A stretch of 13,264 nucleotides of DNA from NCBI GenBank assembly GCA_900555745.1, contig USMH01000012.1, forward strand, positions 1 through 13,264, written 5' to 3'. The stretch comes from an uncultured Collinsella sp. (GTDB lineage: Bacteria; Actinomycetota; Coriobacteriia; Coriobacteriales; Coriobacteriaceae). Below are positions 6,211 through 13,264 of the stretch, in pieces. The notes beneath the pieces are model-generated. The model was not told the origin of the DNA and made no database searches. It saw only the letters and a program-made list of their open reading frames with translations. The translations under genes and the position numbers were made by a program. Numbering within the stretch: position 1 is the stretch's first letter; every line of letters starts with the position of its first letter.

Positions 6211-9200
6211 ATGTCCAACGCACCCACGCACTCTGTCCACAGCGCAATCGCAACAGGTCCGCTGCTCCTGCTCCTCTTCCTGCTTTTCGGCTGCCTGGCA
6301 CCGGGAGCCGCATTTGCCGTCGATGGCTATGACCAGCTCGGCTTCCGCACTATTAGCGATGATTGTGGGCCCTTCTTCATCGGCAAGTATGAAGCTCAAG
6401 ACGCCTCAATTGCCTACTGCATGAACCAGGAGCGCCCCGGCCCCACCAAGCCAGGCGGCCCATGGCTCAACTTTGATCAAGGCTGGGTGTGGCTCGACGA
6501 CGAGTTCGCGGCAATCGTTTGTCACGGATATCCTACCGCCACGTCATTTGGCGGTTACCATCTTTCACCCGATCGCGCCCGCGCCGCCACCCAGCTTGCC
6601 GTATGGATGCTCAACGGCACTACCCATGTCGACGGCACCTACTCCTACACGACCGCTCAGGGTAAAACCAAGAGCGGACACTTTACCGCCGACAATGAAG
6701 TCGTGGCGGCTGCGCGGTGGCTCCACGACAGCGCAAAATCAGGAAGCATCAAAGCCGCTCCGCACCGCGCGCGACGCTATCTAGGGGCTGTATCGGGCGG
6801 CAGCAAACGTCAAGACATGCTCTATGTACTGCCGGCGGTCTCTGTTTCCTTCCAAAAGCAGTCTGCTAACACCGTTATTACCAGCGGAAACAATACCTAT
6901 CAGTTTACCGGGGCAACATTCGATATTTTTGAGAGCGCCAGCGGCGCGCGTGTCGGCACCATCAAGATGGACAGCAACGGTCGAGCGCAAGCAACACTTC
7001 TGCCCAACACGGCATACTACCTAGTTGAAACGAAGGCGCCGGCCGGCTATGTCCCCCGCCACGATCGTATTGCCTTTACCACGGGGAATGACGGCGGGCG
7101 GGTCGCCATTGATGAACAGCCCGGCACCATCAACCTGCGTATCGTAAAACTCGATGCCGCGACGAATGCCGACCCCCAGGTGGGATCTTCACTCGCAGGA
7201 GCAGAGTTCACGTGTGTGTCGCAATCAACCCCTGGATGGGCACAAATCCTCACGACCGACGAAAGCGGTCGGGCCACCCTCGCCGATGTCCCCTTAGGAA
7301 CCTTTACCATCTACGAATCAAAAGCCCCCGAGGGCTACCTGCCATCCAACGACAGCTGGACCTATACCGTTGGAGCCGACCAGCTCGGCGATTCAGGCGT
7401 GGTCGAGATCGAATCTCGCGTTTCCGATATCCCCATTGCGTTCAACCTTGAGATTTCCAAATTCAAGGATTGCGGCAATAGCGACCAATCCGGCCTGGAG
7501 CAGCCGGCGGAAGGTGTTGTCTTTGAGGTTGTCAGCAACAGCTCTCAGCAGGTTGTTGGCACACTGACCACAAACGTCTATGGCTTTGCCTCCACCAAAG
7601 ATCAGCCCGAAGCATGGTTCGGCGCAGGCAAGCGACCCGCCGGTGTCCACGGAGCCATCCCATACGACCGCGCCGGCTACACGGTTCGCGAGGTTCCGGA
7701 AACCGTCCCCGAGGGTTTTAAACGTGCAGGGGAATGGACCGTCGGGGCCAATCAGATTTCCGACGGCGCCGAGCTTCAATATATCGTGGACAACCACGCT
7801 CTGTCGACGCATCTCCAGATTGTAAAATGCGATGCCCAAACAGGCGCTTCTGTTCCCCTAGCCGGATTCACCTTCCAACTCCTCGACAGCAATCACGAAC
7901 CTGTCTCACAAACTTGCTGGTATCCAGCACATAACGTAATGGACACCTTTACGACTGACGCGACCGGGACCGTCACACTGCCCGAATCGCTCGTGCCGGG
8001 CACCTATTATGTACGCGAAACCTCGGCCAAAGAGCCCTATCTTGTCGGCGAAGAGATCGAGGTAAACATACCCGCCGACATGAACCTAACGCCCGTTGCA
8101 ATCGCCTCGTATTATGACCACGCCGCGACCGGAAACATCAGGATCGTTAAAACCGATGCCATAGACGACAGCAGCCTCGCGGGCGCCGTCTTTCAGATCC
8201 GTGCCTCGGGTGATATCGTGCGCCCCGACGGTAGTATTGCCGCGCTCGACGGTGAGACTGTCGCTACCGTCACGACGGATGAAACTGGAGAAGCACGCGC
8301 GGACAACCTCCCACTGGGATCTGGCACCGCACGCTACGAGGTTGTCGAGACTCAAGCGCCGGCAGGCTTCTTGCTCGATCGGACAACCCATATTGTCGAC
8401 CTTACTTATGCCGACCAGAAAACACCCGTTGTAGAAGCACGGCTTAACGTATCCGACGATTACACCAAGGTTGATATCTCCAAGGTCGATGCAAGCGGTG
8501 AGCAGGAAGTGGAAGGCGCACAACTCACCTTATATGGTCCCGATAAAACCGAAATAGACTCCTGGACCTCATCCGACAAGCCGCACCGCGTCGAGCATCT
8601 TGCACCCGGCACCTACTCGTTGCGCGAAATGATGTCTCCGCGGACCTATGACCTTGCCGAGGAGATAACGTTTGAAATAAAGGATACGGGAGAAGTCCAA
8701 TCCGTCGCGATGAAGGATGCGCCCATCGAGATCAAGGGGCAGGTCGACAAGCGTCAGGAACTTGTCCAACCTATCGAAAAGGGCCTGTTGGCTAACGGCG
8801 ATGGTAAAAACCGCGCCACGACGCAAACCAATAGTGATGGGCTTTTCTCCTATACCATCGATGCTCGAAACGATTCCGCTACTTGGGTTGATGAGTTTAC
8901 GATTACCGATGATCTTGAGTGCGCCAAAGACGGCACGGCGAGATTCGTCTCAATCGAAACCCCCGTCGCCATCGGCGACCTCAATGGTCTGTGCAACGTG
9001 TGGTATCGCACGACGCCGTTGGACTCGACAGACGTCGATGAGCCGGCAAACGCGACACTTGACGATGGGCACGAAAATCCTTGGCTTGAGTCCGACGAAG
9101 TAAGGGAGAGTCTGGGTGAGGATTGCCGCCTCGTCGATTACGACGGCTGGCACCTCTGGAAGACGGATGTCTCGACCACGGAATCCACCACACTCGAGGT

Positions 9201-9642
9201 GAAAGAACTCGACCTTGCATCCAATACCGTCGTAACGGGCATTCGAATTGAATGCGGTGCGGTAGCCGCCGACTTTACGACTCGAAGCGATGCGGATTCT
9301 TGGACCCGCGATGATCTCAAAGATGAGCACGACGACCTTGACGATGCCAAAGCAATCCTTGGCACAGACGCTCGGGGCGCAATCGTGCACATGCAGGCGA
9401 CGTCGGCTTATACGCCCCAAACCGCACTCACCAACAGCGCGCGCGTCGATCTTTGCCGCAACGGTGGCGGCGATAAACTTGAGTCACATGACGAGGACAG
9501 CGTTATTCAACGCTGTACCCTACCGCAGGACCTACCGGCAACAGGATCAGTTCCCATCGCCGCTTGCATCACCGCGCTCCTGACCTCGGGTGCCGCAGCC
9601 CTATGGTTCGCTCGCCTTAGGTCGATCCCAAAGAAGCGCTAG
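6211..9642 (+). CDS. LPXTG wall-anchored thioester/SpaA-domain adhesin
   Basis: Exported wall protein of 1143 residues, probably a covalent host- or partner-binding adhesin. Order: signal peptide (1-36, A-F-A cut before V37, with no basic residue in its N-region); thioester domain (about 39-200) with Cys70 in A-Y-C and Gln128 in T-Q-L-A-V-W, the pair expected to form the reactive Cys-Gln bond; six SpaA/Cna-B-like beta domains with the usual early Lys and late Glu of isopeptide chemistry (K216/E273, K313/E369, K417/E494, K539/E603, K647/E713, K758/E806), several ending E-T-x-A-P-x-G-Y/F; a longer distal domain (about 838-1105) starting I-K-G-Q-V-D-K-R-Q with six cysteines; then LPATG (1108-1112), a hydrophobic segment (1114-1133) and tail R-S-I-P-K-K-R for sortase. 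An in-frame TAA at 6199 and AAGGAG fix the start. No sortase or pilin gene is adjacent, so a housekeeping sortase is presumed. Confidence 0.93.
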   Translation: MSNAPTHSVHSAIATGPLLLLLFLLFGCLAPGAAFAVDGYDQLGFRTISDDCGPFFIGKYEAQDASIAYCMNQERPGPTKPGGPWLNFDQGWVWLDDEFAAIVCHGYPTATSFGGYHLSPDRARAATQLAVWMLNGTTHVDGTYSYTTAQGKTKSGHFTADNEVVAAARWLHDSAKSGSIKAAPHRARRYLGAVSGGSKRQDMLYVLPAVSVSFQKQSANTVITSGNNTYQFTGATFDIFESASGARVGTIKMDSNGRAQATLLPNTAYYLVETKAPAGYVPRHDRIAFTTGNDGGRVAIDEQPGTINLRIVKLDAATNADPQVGSSLAGAEFTCVSQSTPGWAQILTTDESGRATLADVPLGTFTIYESKAPEGYLPSNDSWTYTVGADQLGDSGVVEIESRVSDIPIAFNLEISKFKDCGNSDQSGLEQPAEGVVFEVVSNSSQQVVGTLTTNVYGFASTKDQPEAWFGAGKRPAGVHGAIPYDRAGYTVREVPETVPEGFKRAGEWTVGANQISDGAELQYIVDNHALSTHLQIVKCDAQTGASVPLAGFTFQLLDSNHEPVSQTCWYPAHNVMDTFTTDATGTVTLPESLVPGTYYVRETSAKEPYLVGEEIEVNIPADMNLTPVAIASYYDHAATGNIRIVKTDAIDDSSLAGAVFQIRASGDIVRPDGSIAALDGETVATVTTDETGEARADNLPLGSGTARYEVVETQAPAGFLLDRTTHIVDLTYADQKTPVVEARLNVSDDYTKVDISKVDASGEQEVEGAQLTLYGPDKTEIDSWTSSDKPHRVEHLAPGTYSLREMMSPRTYDLAEEITFEIKDTGEVQSVAMKDAPIEIKGQVDKRQELVQPIEKGLLANGDGKNRATTQTNSDGLFSYTIDARNDSATWVDEFTITDDLECAKDGTARFVSIETPVAIGDLNGLCNVWYRTTPLDSTDVDEPANATLDDGHENPWLESDEVRESLGEDCRLVDYDGWHLWKTDVSTTESTTLEVKELDLASNTVVTGIRIECGAVAADFTTRSDADSWTRDDLKDEHDDLDDAKAILGTDARGAIVHMQATSAYTPQTALTNSARVDLCRNGGGDKLESHDEDSVIQRCTLPQDLPATGSVPIAACITALLTSGAAALWFARLRSIPKKR

Positions 9643-9651
9643 CGCGATGAA

Positions 9652-9687
9652 AAAGCGGGCGAGCCAGTCCCCTGGCTCACCCGCTTT
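9652..9687. terminator. Bidirectional terminator between convergent genes
   Basis: Sixteen-base arms (9652-9667 and 9672-9687) with one mismatch and a 4-base loop tccc. The minus strand ends in a run of five T, ideal for the minus-strand operon ending at 9709. The plus strand ends in only three T, so it may serve the adhesin less strongly. Confidence 0.85.
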
Positions 9688-9708
9688 CAATCATGTAAAT
9701 CGCCGTAT

Positions 9709-9927
9709 CTACTCTGCAGACGAAGATCCACCATCAACGATTGCTTGCTCGGACTCAGGAATCCCATCGGCACCCGTGCTCTGTTCTTGCTCCACCTCTT
9801 CGCTGATTGCGGAGGCGGGGGTCGAGCCCTTTGCACCCACGATGTAGGCGGCCCCAAATCCTAACGCAATGGCAATCAAGGTCAAAATCACGTAGACAGG
9901 CCAATGGCGCTTAATATACGAAAACAC
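9709..9927 (-). CDS. Small single-pass membrane protein
   Basis: Protein of 72 residues, not recognised as a named family. It has a short basic N-terminus (Y-I-K-R-H-W), one clear transmembrane helix (about 10-31, V-Y-V-I-L-T-L-I-A-I-A-L-G-F-G-A-A-Y), then an acidic Ser/Glu/Gly-rich tail (35-72) with no fold evident. By charge distribution the N-terminus is inside and the acidic tail outside. The start is GTG at 9927, backed by AAGGAG 5 bases upstream. It begins 21 bases after the stop of the large M28-like protein and shares its terminator, so the two are almost surely co-transcribed. It may be an accessory subunit of that protein, but this is inferred from position only. Confidence 0.75.
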   Translation of the reverse strand: MFSYIKRHWPVYVILTLIAIALGFGAAYIVGAKGSTPASAISEEVEQEQSTGADGIPESEQAIVDGGSSSAE

Positions 9928-9932
9928 GTTGA

Positions 9933-9938
9933 CTCCTT
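9933..9938 (-). promoter_or_regulatory. Ribosome binding site supporting a GTG start
   Basis: AAGGAG on the minus strand, 5 bases before GTG at 9927, in the 21-base gap after the upstream gene. It is the main support that the small downstream frame is translated. Confidence 0.8.
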
Positions 9939-9948
9939 AGAGCTCCGT

Positions 9949-12900
9949 CTACGAACGGCGGATAACCTCGGTCACGACCTCGGATACCGTGGCAATGTTC
10001 GTCGGGCTGACATTGTGGGGCAGGTCGTCCTCGGTACGAGCGCAAGCCAGACGCGTGCCGTCCACACCGGCGATGGTGAGGGCTCGGCGGCTCGCCTCGA
10101 GCGCGGCATAGGCATCGGTCTTGGCATAGGGCATCTCGAGCGCGCCACAATCGACATGGAACGACTTGCAGACCTTGCTGACCAGGTTCATGATACGGCG
10201 ATCGCCCTTGAGCAGTTGTTGTTCGCCCTCGACCGTCACCACCGAAAGCCTACCGGCGCCGACGGATTCAAGATTGATAAAGAATACGCCGCGGAGCTTA
10301 TCGCGATGCGAAGCCAAGAAGGCCTTCATGCCAGCGCCATCACAATCCGAGGCGCCCGTTGCCACAAACCAGATATCGTGACCGAGCAGCTCATCATCGC
10401 CCATAGAGGCGACAGCCGAGAGCATATCTTCGGAAGAAGCGCCATCGGAAGACGTAGCGCCACCCTTCCAGCCATCGTTATCGTCCTCGAAGTTATCCCA
10501 CGAACCGATACCGCGACCGGACTTCTTGGCATCGTAATCGTCTTCGACGCCCAGCCAGTCACTCATGCTGTCCTGCTCGTTTTTCTTTTTACGGCCGAAC
10601 AGACCACCCAGGCCGCGCTTACGAGACTTGGGTGCCGCCGGGGCGGGAGCCGAAATGGTCTCGATCGGCTGTGCGCCCGACGCAACGGGCATAGGAGGCG
10701 CAACGGGTGCCGATGTGGGTTCGGGGCCCTGGGCAGTAGCAAAGGGATCGTTGACCTGTGCGGAGGGGTCGGGAAGGTCGAACAGCGACGTGCGAGACGC
10801 AACGTTTGCCTGCTTCATAGACGGCAGCGACGGATCGGGGACCGAAGCCAGCGGAGACGAGGAAGGTGCAGGCGACGGTGCCGACGCCGGATCGGGAACA
10901 TTCATCTGCGGGCGCGGCGATGCCTGGGAGGAAATCTGGGCCATAAGGGAATCGACCGTTTCGTCCTGGGTGGGAGCGACATTGGCAACCGTGGCACCGG
11001 AACCACTCGGGGTCGGCATGGTGAAAATCTGCGTGGAATAAGGCCTCGACTCACCCGTCTCGGGAGTCTCGGAAACCGCAGGCACTTCCTCCTGCTCGAC
11101 CTCGGTCGAATCATCTTGCTCGGCTGCCGCGTATTGCTCTTCGTCAGAGTTGGCCTCGACGGGCTCGTCCTCGGCGGCATCTTGGATTTCGGCAGCATCA
11201 ACAGGCTCGTCATCGTCTGCCGCGTCGCCCTGCTCATCGGAAACAGGAAGGGGCTCGGCAATCGCGGTGCCCTGTTTTTCAAACGTTATCGTGGAATCGA
11301 ACTGCGCGGCATCAAACGACATGGTGCTATCGACGTGCTGCTGAGCCTCGAAAGACGTCGTCGCTTCAACAACATCCGCGGACGCCGGTTGCTGGGACTC
11401 AAAGGACGTTGTAGCTTCGGCGGCTTCGACGGGCGCGGACTGCATAGCCTCGTTCTGCTCGAACTCTTGCGCCGCGAGCTCACGTGCCGCCTCGGCTGCC
11501 TGCTGCTGAGCGATAGCCTCCTGCTCGGCAGCCTCGCGTGCGGCAGCGCGTTTCTCCTCGAAATCGTCGACAAATTTCTTGCCCTTTGCAAACGCACCCT
11601 TAAAGAAGTTGGAAGCGCTGGCGCCAATCGACGAGAACGCGGATGCAATGTCGGCATGCGGCGTTGCCGCGGGAATCTCGGCCGAGAAATCAGTATCGCT
11701 CTCGTAAGACACGCGCCTCGGTTGTTCAACGTAATCGTCGTCAGACTCGTCCGCAACGTCTTGCGCCGGTGCGGCGGGAGCCAAAATGTCCAGTCCTGCC
11801 GCGGGATCGAACGCGGACACCGCCTCGGGATCGGCAACGGCAGCGGTAACCGCGGCAGACTCATCATCCGCAGCGACAACGGGCGCGGGCGCAGCCACGA
11901 CGGGGGCAGGCTCGGGCTCAAACGTTGGCTCCTCGCCCTCCTCGTAATCGAGCGTGCAGGACTCGGGAAGCATTCCGAGCGCACGGATGGCATCCGAACC
12001 AAAGCGGATGTTGCCGGCGGCGTTGCGATAGAGCTTGGGCTCGGGCTCGGCAGACTCCTCCGCCGGCTCGGCAGCGGGAACCTCGTCATTGAACTCTTCG
12101 GCCTGGACAGCCTGATTCTGATCCTCGGGCACGATGGCGCCGATCAGCGTCTCGTCGGCAGACGCACCCTCAAAGCCCTCGATTTGCTCGTCGAAAGCCT
12201 CACCCTGTTCGGGCTCGGTCTGAGCGTCGGGAGCAATCGGCTGACCGAATTCGTCCTCGGCGTAGGTAGGCTCTTCATACTCGATGGTGTTGCCGTAGTC
12301 GTTTTGCTGCTGGGCCGCGGCATATTCCGCCGCTGCGCGCGCCATTTCCTCGGCACGACGCTTCTGCTCCCCAAAATAGGTATCGAACGGAACATCGTCG
12401 GGAAACTCGTTTTCGCCCTGGAAGGGAGCAACGTTGTCCATAACGCCGAGCATAGCGGCGACAGAGGACTTGTTGCACACCGCGCCGGACGTATAGGGAA
12501 GAATATGGCGGTTAGAGATGATGTTTGCCGCGTTGGCAAGTGCAACGAGGGAAGCGAGGATCGCGACAATCCACAGCAGAACCTTGAGCGCGCCGGGGAG
12601 CGGCAGGATACGCAGGATGGCAACGGCAGCGGGGGCAACCGTGGCAACGGGCAACAGCTTGGCGATGAGCGCACGATACGAAGCATAGGGCTCGCGGGCG
12701 AGCAGCTCAGCACGGGGAGAGTCGTAGTGTGCGACAACGACCACCGGGCGGTTGCGCGGAGACGCGAGCGGGCCCGAGGCCTTGTGGTAGGCAATGACAT
12801 TTTGGCTCACGCCCGTCTTGCCCAGGCGCGAAACCACGGGGTGCCCTGTGCGTTCGAGCACGTAAAGAACGGCGCCGACAATGGCCAGCAAGGTGCCGAC

Positions 12901-13140
12901 CAAGCCGATACCGCCACCGATGCCCATCAGCAGGGCGCCGGCAAACGCAAGAATACCGGTAACGGCAAATGCCAACCTACTGGGCGCCGGGGCATTGAAC
13001 TCCTGAACCTCGGGATCAAAGCCGTGGTTGCGGAAGATCTGAGCGATATCCTCGGCCGCCAAGCGCTCTTCTTCGCTGCATGCCGGCGTAATGCCGGTGT
13101 TCTGCAGCAGGTGGTTAATATAGTTCTGGGTGTTCGCCAT
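9949..13140 (-). CDS. Membrane M28-peptidase-like protein with huge disordered insertion, probably inactive
   Basis: Protein of 1063 residues. Visible order: helical N-terminus (1-50); two membrane helices (about 55-75, 77-95); an M28-like strand V-V-V-V-A-H-Y-D-S (133-141, His138 and Asp140); two more helices (about 158-178, 185-206); T-S-G-A-V-C-N-K-S-S-V-A (217-228), equivalent to the G-A-N-D-N-A-S-G-V-A loop of M28 aminopeptidases; an insertion of about 675 residues (240-915), acidic and Ala/Pro/Gln-rich with a coiled-coil-like part (526-565) and a basic patch (838-853); then the fold resumes with I-W-F-V-A-T-G-A-S-D (923-932), I-N-L-E-S-V-G (955-961) and a C-terminal helix. By my alignment the metal Asp is Cys222, the catalytic Glu is Ser931 and the last His ligand is Arg1035, so peptidase activity is doubtful. 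The ATG at 13140 (GGAG 5 bases upstream) is chosen over 13230, which precedes the likely promoter's transcript start. Confidence 0.85.
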   Translation of the reverse strand: MANTQNYINHLLQNTGITPACSEEERLAAEDIAQIFRNHGFDPEVQEFNAPAPSRLAFAVTGILAFAGALLMGIGGGIGLVGTLLAIVGAVLYVLERTGHPVVSRLGKTGVSQNVIAYHKASGPLASPRNRPVVVVAHYDSPRAELLAREPYASYRALIAKLLPVATVAPAAVAILRILPLPGALKVLLWIVAILASLVALANAANIISNRHILPYTSGAVCNKSSVAAMLGVMDNVAPFQGENEFPDDVPFDTYFGEQKRRAEEMARAAAEYAAAQQQNDYGNTIEYEEPTYAEDEFGQPIAPDAQTEPEQGEAFDEQIEGFEGASADETLIGAIVPEDQNQAVQAEEFNDEVPAAEPAEESAEPEPKLYRNAAGNIRFGSDAIRALGMLPESCTLDYEEGEEPTFEPEPAPVVAAPAPVVAADDESAAVTAAVADPEAVSAFDPAAGLDILAPAAPAQDVADESDDDYVEQPRRVSYESDTDFSAEIPAATPHADIASAFSSIGASASNFFKGAFAKGKKFVDDFEEKRAAAREAAEQEAIAQQQAAEAARELAAQEFEQNEAMQSAPVEAAEATTSFESQQPASADVVEATTSFEAQQHVDSTMSFDAAQFDSTITFEKQGTAIAEPLPVSDEQGDAADDDEPVDAAEIQDAAEDEPVEANSDEEQYAAAEQDDSTEVEQEEVPAVSETPETGESRPYSTQIFTMPTPSGSGATVANVAPTQDETVDSLMAQISSQASPRPQMNVPDPASAPSPAPSSSPLASVPDPSLPSMKQANVASRTSLFDLPDPSAQVNDPFATAQGPEPTSAPVAPPMPVASGAQPIETISAPAPAAPKSRKRGLGGLFGRKKKNEQDSMSDWLGVEDDYDAKKSGRGIGSWDNFEDDNDGWKGGATSSDGASSEDMLSAVASMGDDELLGHDIWFVATGASDCDGAGMKAFLASHRDKLRGVFFINLESVGAGRLSVVTVEGEQQLLKGDRRIMNLVSKVCKSFHVDCGALEMPYAKTDAYAALEASRRALTIAGVDGTRLACARTEDDLPHNVSPTNIATVSEVVTEVIRRS

Positions 13141-13145
13141 ATGCG

Positions 13146-13149
13146 CTCC
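13146..13149 (-). promoter_or_regulatory. Ribosome binding site of the M28-like gene
   Basis: GGAG on the minus strand, 5 bases before ATG at 13140. It supports the shorter start M-A-N-T-Q over the upstream in-frame ATG at 13230. Confidence 0.65.
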
Positions 13150-13208
13150 ACATCCATAATCCGACAAATAGGCCCAATGCATGCACATTAGAACCGTATA
13201 TAGTCGAA

Positions 13209-13214
13209 AGTATA
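13209..13214 (-). promoter_or_regulatory. Possible -10 box of the M28-like operon
   Basis: TATACT on the minus strand, the same hexamer as in the tRNA-Gly promoter, 68 bases before the chosen start. No good -35 box is found at 16-18 bases. The leader between holds the palindrome tgcatgca (13178-13185). Confidence 0.4.
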
Positions 13215-13264
13215 CCCCGAGCGAGCGCAAACGACCGAATTCGGGCCATCTTAACGCCCCGAGC

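Noticed and set aside
6280..6300. Lipobox (L-F-G-C) in the adhesin signal peptide
   Set aside because: Phe at position -2 is atypical and a better signal peptidase I site (A-F-A) follows. The C-terminal LPATG already provides wall anchoring.
9904..13191. Plus-strand open frame of 1095 codons opposite the M28-like gene
   Set aside because: Its translation is a Leu/Arg/Gly-rich sequence with no domain. The minus frame has membrane helices, M28 motifs and a ribosome site. The open antisense frame is a by-product of high GC and Ala/Glu/Pro-rich coding.
1..13264. CRISPR array, prophage, insertion sequence or toxin-antitoxin pair
   Set aside because: No regularly spaced repeats, transposase, integrase, phage structural gene or paired small toxin gene was found on either strand.

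Overview
The window is about 60% GC, densely coded, and looks like a high-GC Gram-positive gut actinobacterium, most likely Coriobacteriia (a Collinsella-like genome). That placement is inferred from composition, a TSCPD-domain protein, a twin-arginine lipoprotein and an LPXTG adhesin with a thioester (TQxA) domain and SpaA/Cna-B repeats; no database search was possible. There is no CRISPR array, prophage, insertion sequence or intact mobile element in view.

Layout. (1) 11-2310, minus strand: a response regulator of the OmpR/PhoB type followed 11 bases later by its HAMP histidine kinase, a normal two-component operon. (2) 2464-3938, minus: a small TSCPD protein whose stop codon overlaps the start of a Tat-exported lipoprotein with a propeller-like body of unknown role. 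(3) 4067-5413, minus: adenylosuccinate lyase (purB). (4) 5414-5838: about 425 bases without a gene, holding two 52-base direct repeats that begin with the 3' end of the neighbouring tRNA, several short hairpins with a shared loop, an inverted copy of the tRNA T arm, and the tRNA terminator. (5) 5839-5913, minus: tRNA-Gly with anticodon CCC and its own promoter. (6) 6211-9642, plus: the only protein gene on this strand, a 1143-residue wall-anchored adhesin. It is arranged as thioester head, six SpaA/Cna-B-like domains, a cysteine-bearing distal domain, LPATG anchor. (7) 9652-9687: a strong hairpin between the adhesin and the convergent genes. (8) 9709-13140, minus: a 1063-residue membrane protein with a split, apparently inactivated M28-peptidase-like fold and a roughly 675-residue acidic disordered insertion, followed by a 72-residue single-pass membrane protein starting with GTG.

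Functionally the window joins housekeeping genes (purB, tRNA-Gly, two-component regulation) with envelope biology. The adhesin head is built to form a covalent bond to a partner through a Cys-Gln thioester, and its stalk to be stiffened by Lys-Asn/Asp isopeptide bonds. The least familiar locus is the split M28-like protein and its small partner. Several catalytic and zinc-ligand positions look substituted, and its linker carries six short T-x-x-F motifs resembling FHA-domain docking sites. This is the best candidate here for something undescribed, probably a scaffold or signalling protein at the inner face of the membrane and not a protease.
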